From Triticum aestivum (taxonomy: Eukaryota > Streptophyta > Magnoliopsida > Poales > Poaceae): 64,000 nucleotides of DNA. Numbering within the stretch: position 1 is the first letter of the stretch; each line of letters opens with the position of its first letter. The translations under genes were made by a program, and so were the position numbers. The notes under the pieces are model-generated. The model had not been told where the DNA came from. It did no database searches and was given only the letters and a program-made list of their open reading frames with translations. The DNA lies in the NCBI RefSeq assembly GCF_018294505.1, contig NC_057814.1, positions 292,694,604 to 292,758,603 of the forward strand, written 5' to 3'. Shown here in pieces: positions 35,465 to 45,049 of this stretch.

Positions 35465-36136
35465 CGCGTGGCCCTGCCACGGCAAGCGATCCTGACGTGG
35501 CGGTGCTGGAAGCGGTGGAGCGTTTTCTTGCGGTCGGGGAACTTCTTGGCAGCTTCCTTCTTCTCGCGCAGGCGCCCGACGCGGTGGGTCTCGCCGGGGG
35601 ACCACATACCTTGGCGCCAGAACGCCGTCTTGGTGCGGAGGTGGTGGAGGCGCTCCACGAGCCACGTCGCCCGCGGCTGGCGGCGGGCGAGGCAGCGAGA
35701 GGGATGGCGCAGGGGAGCCCCCTGCAGCGCTGACGAGCTCGGCAATGCGGTCTAGCCAGTCCTCGTAGAGGTCGTCGACGGGGCGGTAGCGCAAGAGCTC
35801 GCGTGCCATGAGCAGCGCGGCCTGCGCGTCCGCAGGAGCACGACGGGCGTGAGACGACGAAGCGACTGGGGTCAGCGACGGGGTGGCTGTACGGCCTTCC
35901 CGCCGCACGGAGGGGTGCAGGGAGGACGCTTGCTGCTTGTTTCCCGCCGGACCGGTGGCGGCGGGTGATGAAGAATGACGGGGAGGCCCGCCGACAGGGG
36001 CTGTCTGAGTGACACGGATGGCGAGAGCATCCCGGCGCTCCGCGCGGGCCCGGCAAGCGTCGGCCGTGAACTTGGTGGGGTGGCGAAATGCGGATCGACG
36101 AGAGGAAAGCTTCAGCGCACCCCTACCTGGCGCGCC
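35465..36136 (-). pseudogene. gag of element D, N-terminal part
   Basis: Open minus-strand sequence that continues in frame into 23165-22213 once the LARD and one 5-bp target copy are removed. It is Pro/Ala/Arg-rich, with the segment ARELLRYRPVDDLYEDWLDR followed by IAELVSAAGGSPAPSLSLP, as in the N-terminal region of Tat gag proteins. I could not fix the start codon; the leader begins at 36136 next to the PBS. It is interrupted by the LARD, so this copy cannot make intact gag. Confidence 0.7.
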
Positions 36137-39100
36137 TGAAACACCCACGATGCGGCTATATCTCCCACGTGTCGAGGCACGACTTAGAGGCATAACCGCA
36201 TTGTGGTTTTGTCGCAAGAAGGGTCATCTTCACACAATCCCATGTAATGAACAAGAATGGGATAAAGAGTTGGCTTACAATCGCCACTTCACAGAATACA
36301 TAAATAAATTCATACATCATTCAAGAGTACACACATAGGTCCGACTACGGAACCAAAATAAAAGAAGACAACCCCAAATGCTAGATCCCCGATCGTCCCA
36401 ACTGGGCTCCACTACTGATCATCAGGAAACGAAACATAGTAACGACCATGGTCCTCGTCGAACTCCCACTTGAGCTCGGTTGCGTCACCTGCACTGGTAC
36501 CGTCGGCACCTACAACTGTTTTGGTAGAATCTGTGAGTCACGAGGACTCAGCAATCTCACACCCGCAAGATCAAGACTATTTAAGCTTATAGGAAGGATG
36601 GGGTAATGAGGTGGAGCTGCAGCAAGCACTAAGCATATATGGTGGCTAACATACGCAAATAAGAGCGAGAAGAGAAGCAACGCATCGGTCGAGAAGCTAG
36701 AAGTGATCAAGAAGTGATCCTGAACTCCTACTTACGTCAAACATAACTCAAAAACCGTGTTCTCTTCCCGGACTCCGCCGAAAAGAGACCACCACGGCTA
36801 CACACGCGGTTGATGCGTTTTAATTAAGTCGAGTGTCAAGTTCTCTACAACCGGATATTAACAAATTCCCATCTGCCACATAACCGCGGGCACGGCTTTC
36901 GAAAGATAATACCCTGCAGGGGTGTCCCAACTTAGCCCATAATAAGCTCTCACGGTCAAGGAAGGATATTCCTTCTCCCGGGAAGACCCGATCCATCTCG
37001 GAATCCCGGTTTACAAGACAATTCGACGATGGTAAAACAAGACCAGCAAAACCGCCCGATGTGCCGACAAATCCCGATAGGAGTCACACGTATCTCGTTC
37101 TCAAGTCACACCGGATGAGCCAGACATTGGGTTGGCATAGACCCTGGTTGCCCAGGGGGCGCCGGACATCGCTCGGTTTGGACCAGCACTCGAAGGAGCA
37201 CTGGCCCGGGGGGGTAAATAAAGATGACCCTTGAGTCTGCAGAACCCAAGGGAAAATGGCTTAGGTAGGCAAATGGTAAAACCAAGGTTGGGCCTTGCTG
37301 GAGGAGTTTTATTCAAAGCGAACTGTCAAGGGGGTCCCATAAATCACCCAACCGCGTGAGGAACGCAAAATCAAGGAACATAACACCGGTATGACGGAAA
37401 CTAGGGCGGCAAGAGTGGAAAAAAACACCAGGCATAAGGCCAAGCCTTCCACCCTTTACCAAATATATAGATGCATTAATTAAATAAGAGATATTGTGAT
37501 ATTCCAACATATCCATGTTCCAACATGGAACAAACTTCATCTTCACCTGCAACTAGCAACGCTATAAGAGGGGCTGAGCAAAAGCGGTAACATAGCCAAA
37601 CAACGGTTTGCTGGGAAAGGTGGGTTAGAGGCTTGACATGGCAATATGGGAGGCATGATATAGCAAGTGGTAGGTAGCGCGGCATAGCAATAGAGCGAAC
37701 AACTAGCAAGCAAAGATAGAAGTGATTTCGAGGGTATGGTCATCTTGCCTGAGATCCCGCAAGGAAGAAGAACGAGTCCATGAAGAAGACAAACGGATGT
37801 AGTCGAACGAATCCTCACAACTCTGGAACGAAACCGAAGCTAACGAGAGAAGCAACCCGGAAAGAAACAAACAACATAGTAAACAACCATCACATAAACA
37901 TGGCATGATGCACAATCAAGTATGATGCATGTCCGGTTTAAAAAGGCATGGCATGGCAAAGTGCAACAAACAAAACTACAAGTTAAGTGGAGCTCAATAT
38001 GCAACGACTTGCATATTGACGAAACATCACATGACTCATTTAGTTCTCTCTTGGTTATGTACCCAACAATATTAAATGTTGTAAAACATGGCAAGGTGTA
38101 AAGCATAACAAAACTACCTATCTAGGCAAGTTTAAATGAGGCCGGAACAACAAACAACAATTCCGGAAAATCCTCATATGCATATTTCGAATTTGCTACT
38201 GTTCTGCCTAAAACCATATTTTATTGTTGTTAAACAGGAAAATAAAATGCAGCATGTTAATCTATGCATTTTCTACCCCATTTACATATAAAGAACATTT
38301 AAAATGGAGCTACAGTTATTTAGTTATGAAATAAATCATTTTAACATGGCATTCGAGCAAATTTAAACAAACAGCATTTTAAACATTTTAAACATGGATG
38401 AAAGTTGCATATTATGAAACTAGACAGAATTCTAAGCATTTTACATATTAAAATCATTTTAAACCGATGCACGGTTAATTAGTTATTAGATGCATGAACA
38501 TAGAGGGGTTTTTCTGTAAATCTATAAACTCCTGGAAAAATAGCTAAAATCGCAGACATGGAAAAAAACTACACTGGGCCAAATCTGGAACAGGAAGCCC
38601 AGCAGAGGAAAGGCCAGGGGGCTGCTCACATTGGGCTTCAGAGAGCTGGCAGATCTGGACCTGGTGCGGCTTGGCTGGAGGCGATCGAGGCCTCCTGGTC
38701 CACGCGGTCGCCCACATACTCGACCAAGTGACGCAGGCAGTAGCGGGAGAAGCAGGGGCGCAGGTCAACGCACGCAGCGCGACGCGGCAGGAGCTCCGGC
38801 GAGGCGGTCTCGGCGGGGACCGATCGGAACGGGACTGGGACAGCGGGATCCGGCGGATCTGGGCGCGGGGATGGAGCTCCAGCGGCGCGACTTGGGCTCC
38901 ATGGAGGGTAGTGGCCGATGCTGTTGACTAAAGAAAGAAAAAGCAGAAGATGATTGAGAGAGGAAACACGGGGAGGAAGTAGAGAGAGACGGCGGGCATG
39001 CGGGAGGAGATGAGGTGGCACAGGTCACCTGCAGGTCGCCGGCGAGTTTTGGTCGAGGGGGATGCAGCGGGGCTCAGGACTGCTGCTGCTGCTTGGGTGG

Positions 39101-40045
39101 CCGACGGCCATTGACTCAAGGATGACGAGGAACGCCGGCGAGCTTGCTCCGGGATGACGTAGATCAGCAAGAGGAGACGGGCGCACGAGGGAGAGGAGCT
39201 CGACTGAAGGAGAGGTCGGGCGGGGCAGCGCATGGAGGAGGGCACGGGTATGGCTGAAGCCCCGGGGAACTTGGGCGGCGACGAGGCCAGTCTCTGGCGA
39301 AGTAGAGGCGCGGGGACGAGGAGGACAGCCTTGAGCGTGAGGGTCCTGGTGACGCGGTCGCCGGCGACGGTGGAGGCGCTGCTCGGGGACGAACGAGCAG
39401 GGGAGGGGAAAACTAGGAGGAGAGGAGTCTGGCTGTGGTTGGTGGATCGATGGATTGAAGATTATGGTGGTGGCTGACTGGTGAATCACGAGGAGGCTGC
39501 GGGATTGGTCCAGTGAAGAAAACGAGGGAGGTGGGTGGCGCTGCGGATGCATGGATCTGATGGGTGGCGGCGGCTGATCCGAGGAGGGAGGAGGATGGAT
39601 GGGACATTGCTCCTAAAATTTAGGGTTAGGGTCTATTTATAGGAAGGGGTTAGCTTAGGGGGTTAATCTGATCCTTCGATCAAAATCGGACGGTCGGGAA
39701 AAATAGGCTAGGGAGTCCAATAAATAAAACGAAGATGTTTTATAGATGTTAGGGGATGATCCGGACCCAACGGTAACGATAGTCCGGTTCGGGTTCGGGG
39801 AAGTTTCGGACACGCACACGAGGGGTTTGACGAAAGGCCAATGAAGACAAAGCGGTCAGTGAGAGGATGACAAAGGCAAAGGAAGAAACGACAACGACGA
39901 ACGAATGCAAGTTTTAAAACATGACGGCAACGGAGTGCCGATGCAATGCGAATGATGCGATGATGAAATGCAACAAACAAATAAAACACACGACGAACAC
40001 GAAAAACATGGAAGCCGTCTGGAGCGTCGGTCTCGGGGCGTTACA
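36137..40045 (-). mobile_element. Solo LTR B (3.9 kb)
   Basis: Flanked by GCGCC at 36132-36136 and 40046-40050. On the minus strand it starts TGTAACGCCCCGAG and ends CGTGGGTGTTTCA. It belongs to the same family as solo LTRs A and C by its ends and most of its length. No internal domain or second LTR is present. Unequal recombination between the two LTRs of one element is the usual origin. It landed inside the PBS of D. Confidence 0.9.
39633..39642 (-). promoter_or_regulatory. TATA box of solo LTR B
   Basis: The minus strand reads CTATAAATAG followed by ACCCTAACCCTAAAT, at about 400 bases into the LTR. Confidence 0.6.
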
Positions 40046-40052
40046 GCGCCAA
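40046..40052 (-). other. Primer-binding site of element D, first half
   Basis: The minus strand reads TTGGCGC just after the 5' LTR. With solo LTR B removed the sequence continues at 36131 to give TGGCGCGCCAGG, a plausible tRNA-complementary site of Tat-type elements. The insertion of B splits it. Confidence 0.6.
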
Positions 40053-40053
40053 A

Positions 40054-40937
40054 TGTTAGATTTCGGGTTCTGGCAGAACCCTTGAGGTTCAAACACTGGG
40101 GTGCGCACGAAGATCTCTCCCCCCTCTAGCTTGCTCGCAACAAGATCTCACGGCCTAGCTCGGCGAACCCAAAGAACAAAGGGACACAAGATTTATACTG
40201 GTTCGGGCCACCGTTGTGGTGTAATACCCTACTCCAGTGTTGTGTGGTGGATTGCCTCTTGGGCCGAGGATGAACAGTACAAGGGAAGAACAGCCTCCTG
40301 AGGAGAGGTGCTCTTGTGCTCGGTGAGCTTGCGTGGTGGTTGGTGAACTAGGTGATCGATCTCCTCCTACGATGGTGGCTAGTCCTATTTATAGAGGCCC
40401 TGGTCCTCTTCCCAAATATTGAGCAGGAAGGGATTCCACAACGGCCAGTTTGAAGGGGGACAGCTAGTACAAGCTATCCTGACTAAAGGTGGTCTTCGCC
40501 TGCCAAAGGCTCTGGTGGTGACACTGTCTTGGGCTCCACGGTGACCTCTGTCTTGCCGTCCTTCTGGTCTTGGTCTCGTTGCACCGATATGGAAACCTTT
40601 GCCTGATGCCTCGAGACTCCTCGCCTGCGCTTGCCCCTTTAGCACCAAAGGGGGAATGGGGACACTGCGTGCACTGCCCGCCTGGCCTTGGTCGTCATGG
40701 CTTACGTCACGGGAACCTCGCGAGGTACCCCTTGCCTTGATCTCTCCGCCCCTCACGAGCCATCCTGGTGAGGCTGCCCCTGAGGAGGTCTTACGTCGTC
40801 CGCCTCGCGAGGCTTGGCCCCTCGCGAGGGTCTTGAGGGTTTGCTGATGAAGATGGGCCGTACGGGGCCGCTAGTGGAGCCACGCCATGGGCCACAGGCA
40901 GGCAAGTCTGGGGACCCCCATTCCCAGAACACCGACA
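40054..40937 (-). mobile_element. Element D 5' LTR
   Basis: Partner of 15298-16183. On the minus strand it starts TGTCGGTGTTCTGG at 40937 and ends CGAAATCTAACA at 40054. GAAGC (40938-40942) is the target-site copy. Confidence 0.9.
40385..40394 (-). promoter_or_regulatory. TATA box of element D 5' LTR
   Basis: The minus strand reads CTATAAATAG, the promoter position for the genomic RNA of D. Confidence 0.6.
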
Positions 40938-40942
40938 GAAGC

Positions 40943-42116
40943 CACTAGGGCCACCGTATTCTCCTCACGCCCTCACACAATGTGAGATGCCGTGATTCTA
41001 CTATTGGTGCCCTTGGAGGCGGTGACCGAACCTTTACAAACAAGGTTGGGGCAATCTCCACAACTCAATTGGAGGCTCCCAACGATACCACGGAGCTTCA
41101 CCATAATGGATGTGGCTCCAAGGTGACCTCAACCGTCTAGGGTGCTCAAACACCCAAGAGTAACAAGATCAGCAAGGGATTAGTGGGGGAATCAAATTTC
41201 TCTTGGTGGAAGTGTAGATCCGGGCCTTCTCAACCAATCCCTAAAGAATCAACAAGTTTGATTGGCTAGGGAGAGAGATCGGGTGAAAATGAGCTTTGGA
41301 GCAACAATGGAGCTTGGGGGAAAAGAGGTAGGTCAACTTGGAGAAGAAGACCTCCTTTTATAGTGGGGAAACCAATCCAACCGTTACCCCCCTCTTCAGC
41401 CCGCATAGAGCGATACTACTGCTTAGTAGAGCGGTACTACCGCTGGTCGTAGCGTTACTACTGTGACCACCAGCGGTACTACCGCATAGACTAAGAGTAG
41501 AAGAAGCAGAGGGAGAACAAGAGAGAGGGAGAGGGGGTATGGGCGGCACTAGTAGCGGTGGTAGCCGCGGTACTACCGCTCATGGGCAACTACCGCTGCC
41601 ACTGCCGCTACTACTGCCGCACAACCCGACACGAGAAAATACATCCTCGAATCGAGGTGGTAGCATTGCCGAACCAGTACGGTACTGCCGCCTATGCCCC
41701 GAAGCGGTACTACCGCTGTAGGATAGCGGTACTGCCGCTTGAGGACCATGGGTGGTACTACCGCTCTGGTAGCGGTACTACCGCTTTCAACTCACAGTCT
41801 CCACCTCTGTTAAAACAACAAACTCCAAGGTGAGGAAAAGAGCTGGGGGTGCAACAAGGACGTGTACGTGTTGATTCCACCCTAGCCTTTCCATTGCGGA
41901 CCCCCTCTTGATAGTACGGTGTCTCCTACGACTCAAATCCACCAAACCGAAACGAAAGAGACTACACCGTCTTCATATAAAGCTCCGAGGGGAAAGAATC
42001 GTCTCGTGCCAAAGAATGAATCTCTGAAATACTCAACGCACACGAATAGTCCGCAAAAGCATTGTCATCAATCACCAAAACTACTTAGAGAGGGATATGC
42101 CCTAACAATTTCCCCC
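40943..42116 (-). mobile_element. Element V 3' LTR, proximal portion
   Basis: Starts TGTTAGGGCATATC on the minus strand at 42116, next to a polypurine tract. It holds many near-palindromes of the GCGGTACTACCGC type. The LTR continues at 15297. Confidence 0.85.
41402..41783. repeat. Cluster of GCGGTACTACCGC near-palindromes (LTR of V)
   Basis: About ten copies or variants of GCGGTA-C/G-TACCGC, each nearly equal to its own reverse complement, are spread over 380 bases with variable spacing. Confidence 0.75.
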
Positions 42117-42130
42117 TTTTTGGTGGATTG
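42117..42130 (-). other. Polypurine tract of element V
   Basis: The minus strand reads AAAAAGGGGGAAAT directly before the TG of the 3' LTR, which fixes the minus orientation. Confidence 0.75.
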
Positions 42131-42650
42131 ATGACAACACGGGATTTGCACAAAGTAATGACATGAGATAAAGCGAATCCCAAAACTACAAAATATAGAC
42201 GGGCTCCCCCTAGATGTGTGCACTAAATTAGAGGTGCCTTTGGATTGCAAAGTGCAAACATTAGGATCAACACTCCCCCTATATTTTATAGTCTGACAAC
42301 AATTGCATCAAAGATAAGACATATATGAGCTAGGATGCAATAGAGAGGCAGGTGAGCAAAGTAGACATATGAAATAAGCATGAATTCACAAACTACTAAA
42401 GTACTTGGCATACAACATAACAATAAGATAGGGTAGCATATGTCTCACACCATATGATAGGGTACCAGATCTCACGAGCACAAACCAAACCAAAAGCAAA
42501 TGACAAGAAGAGAAAGACAAGGCAAAAGAGACACACTCGCAGCTCGACAACGACAAATCCCTAAACTCTCTCCCCCTTTGGCATCGAGACACCAAAAAGG
42601 GAAAGAGTGCTGCTACGGCCACAGGTGACAGCAACTGAAGATCTCCATCA
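42131..42650 (-). mobile_element. Element V non-coding 3' internal region
   Basis: Between the ORF end and the polypurine tract. No motif or coding sequence is visible. Confidence 0.5.
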
Positions 42651-43875
42651 TCACATCCCCGCGTGATCGTCCGCTCCTCCGTCATCGGCATGAGGCTGCT
42701 CGGTGTCTGAGTCTGTCCATGGGCAGTGCTGTTGAACCCACTCCTCCTCGTCTATGATCTTGCCCTCAGAACCATTGGCAACTGTTGAACCTAACTGACG
42801 CACGAGCTCCTTGTGATGGCTCCTGGCCTTCTTCTCAGACACATGAGCCATGTATTGTCCATGAGACTCCATGCAAAAAAGTTTCTTCATTTTGTGCTTG
42901 AGCTTCTTTGCCCATGAGGGCTCCGCTTCAGAGGGCTCATCATCATCAGCCTCTGTCTCAACGTCAGCAGCTCCAGATGGAATCCCAGACCTCGGAACCG
43001 ATGTGCCCCAGCTCTCCTTCTTCCTCAGATGCTTGATCTCATGAGGGATCAACTCGCCAGTCTCCGGAACACAACATTAGGATAAGTGTGCACCCAAGCC
43101 TTCTCAATAAGCAACATGAGAAAAGGCGCATAGATGGACACTTGCGCTCAGAGATAGCAGTGACAAGCTCAGACCACATGACATGAGAGATATCCATGGA
43201 TTCTCCAGTGTTTTCTTACTTCTCATGCTGGCAGAAAAGAAGCATGTCCACGAGAAAGGAGTGAACCATATCCAAGTTCCCAATGCGAGGGAAGAGAGTC
43301 TCTCTGAAGATGCGATGAAGTATGTCCAGAAAGGCAGGCAACTCATAGGTCTCCTTCTGAGTCTCGGGGTGAATCTTCAAAGTATAGTAGGGCCAGAGAG
43401 ATTGCTTGTGAGTGGAAGTTGCATTGCGGTGAGGGCGAAAGCCAACTGGGTTCTCAAGTCCTTGATCTTCAATCCCAAGTAACTCCATGAATGCCTTCCA
43501 TTTGACAGAGAGAAGCTTTCCATTGGTCATCCAAGTCAGAGTTCTTTCCTCATCCGTTCCAAGATGGACCGTGGCATAAAACTGAGCCACCAAATCTGCA
43601 TCAAAGTCCTTGTTGAACTGCATGATCCTGAGAATATTCAGCTGAGTACATATCTGTAGGGCTTCGCCAAAGTAAGCAGGATCCTTCTCTATATAGTCAG
43701 TGTCGATGGTGCGAATATCAACATAGAGATTCTTCTTTGCTTTGATCACATCAAAGTATACTACCCACTGAAAACGGTTCCAGAAAGGACTGTTGACAAG
43801 ATTGGGCTCTTGATCTTGCTCATAGGGATTGCGCCGACGCTTATCCCAGAACTCGTTGGCAGTCATCTCAGTCAC
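42651..43875 (-). pseudogene. Athila-ORF1-like protein of element V, frameshifted
   Basis: Two open pieces (43216-43875, 219 residues; 42651-43052, 133 residues) read as one protein with a frameshift and stop between. The first piece carries FWNRFQWVVYFDVIKAKKN, FYATVHLGTDEERTLTWMTNG and FMELLGIEDQGLENPVGFRP, which resemble the ORF1 protein of Athila-type retrotransposons (Pfam PF03078). Its role is not established. The second piece is acidic and then Lys-rich. It is on the same strand as the LTR and near its 3' end, after where pol would be. A possible splice acceptor (TTGGTTCCAG on the minus strand near 44040) suggests an upstream exon, unproven. Confidence 0.55.
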
Positions 43876-44846
43876 GGACTTGGGCTTCGGCTTGGGCTTC
43901 TTCGCAGTACTCTTGGTAGGCTGCTGAGACGAAGTTGGCGGAACACTTGAAGAAGCAGCCGCTGTCTCAGAGGTGCAATAGCGCTTTGAAGTAGAACATC
44001 GGGGTTGACACGACAGACATGTTGCTCATAAGGGCCATCACCTGGAACCAAATACACGGACACAAGAAACAACACGAAAGAACGAGCATAAGCCACCAGA
44101 AAAAGGCAACAACGATCAAGGTTTGGTAAGGAAAAATAGGAAGTTGGCATCCAGCAGAAGTACCACGACAAGGCAGCGGTAGTACTGCCTATAGCCCACA
44201 AGCGGTAGTAGCGCTCCAAGAGAGCGGTAGTACCGCTCTAGGCGGGAGGGGCGGCGGTTCCTTACTGCCGCGGCAAAATCCGGTACTGTCGGGATGCCAA
44301 ATTCAAAAATTATCTTACCAAACATCAATCTAACTAGTCTAGATGCCTTCTCCAACCTACTCAAGCCTTGATTTAGCCAAAACATCAAGAAATGCAACAA
44401 CTATTTTCCCTAAAGACTAGATCTAAAACCTAGAGACAAAGAGAAGAGGAACGGGGGCAATACTCGCATCCATGGAAAGAGGACGGGGTGGGGATCGATT
44501 CCATCGAAGGAAATGGAGAGGGACGGCCTGGAGACGGCGGTCCGCCGGAGCCCTCCCGCGACGAGTGCATCACTGAAGCACGAAGGGGGCTGAGAGAGGC
44601 GAGCGAATGGGTGTGGGGGGAAAAGAAACTCCCCCTACCCGACATAACCCCCCTAGTCCTGCCCCGCAGTGGTAGTACCGCTGGGGAGGGCGGTAGTACC
44701 GCTTGATGTCAATAAGCAGTAGCACCGCGCGCCTCCAGCGGTAGTACCGCCCAGCCAAGCACTCAAATACTAGACAAAAACGGCTTAGCTCAAGCAAGAA
44801 AATTAAACAACGAGGAGAAGGAGAAAACACAAAGGCAGAAAAACTA
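43876..44846 (-). mobile_element. Element V internal region 5' of the ORF
   Basis: Mostly non-coding, with a second cluster of GCGGTAGTACCGC near-palindromes. Possible splice sites could link short open stretches to the ORF downstream, but I cannot support an exon. Confidence 0.4.
44160..44752. repeat. Second cluster of GCGGTAGTACCGC near-palindromes (element V internal)
   Basis: At least seven copies or variants, for example near 44224, 44692 and 44738. The motif is the same as in the LTR cluster at 41402-41783. Confidence 0.7.
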
Positions 44847-44975
44847 TGACGCCCCAAGATCGACGCTCCAGATGTATTCCTTGTTTTGCGTGTCAGCTGT
44901 GTTATTTGTTTGTTTGTTGCATTCCTACTCTCCGATATATATAATCCTAAGACTCAAAACATTTTGTAACACCCA
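44847..44975. other. Filler-like fragment related to the long solo LTR family
   Basis: It begins TGACGCCCCAAGATCGACGC, similar to the first 80 bases of the solo LTR B family, but ends TGTAACACCCACGA, similar to that LTR's other end in the opposite orientation. At about 130 bases it replaces most of the V 5' LTR. It looks like a repair scar rather than a whole element. Confidence 0.45.
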
Positions 44976-45044
44976 CGATTAGTCCGCAAAAGCATTGTCA
45001 TCAATCACCAAAACTACTTAGAGAGAGAGAGATATGCCCTAACA
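44976..45044 (-). mobile_element. Element V 5' LTR remnant
   Basis: Only about 70 bases of the LTR start remain, matching 42048-42116 apart from a few bases in a GA run. It ends in TAACA before the CCGGC target-site copy at 45045-45049. Confidence 0.8.
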
Positions 45045-45049
45045 CCGGC

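Larger units (their letters stand above)
15298..40937 (-). mobile_element. Element D: Tat-lineage gypsy retrotransposon with antisense gene, split by a LARD and a solo LTR
   Basis: It is flanked by GAAGC at 15293-15297 and 40938-40942. The LTRs of 886 and 884 bases (15298-16183, 40054-40937) are similar, with roughly 5-10 percent differences in the stretches I compared. On the minus strand the order is 5' LTR, PBS, gag, protease, a remnant of RT, then a plus-strand gene, then the 3' LTR. This layout with an antisense gene is known for Tat-lineage elements. RNase H and integrase are gone, so it is non-autonomous. The LARD and solo LTR B are later insertions. Confidence 0.9.
14983..45044 (-). 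mobile_element. Element V: gypsy-type LTR element with Athila-ORF1-like protein, split by element D
   Basis: It is flanked by CCGGC at 14978-14982 and 45045-45049. On the minus strand the LTR starts TGTTAGGGCATATC and ends GATCCTTTCA. The 3' LTR (42116 down to 14983, about 1.5 kb) is split by element D. The 5' LTR is reduced to about 70 bases at 44976-45044. A polypurine tract precedes the 3' LTR at 42117-42130. The only coding sequence is a broken ORF at 42651-43875; no gag or pol is present, so it depended on another element to move. Confidence 0.85.

Noticed and set aside
38544..39607. Open frames on both strands in solo LTR B
   Set aside because: Same GC-rich LTR leader effect as in copies A and C; no conserved frame between copies.
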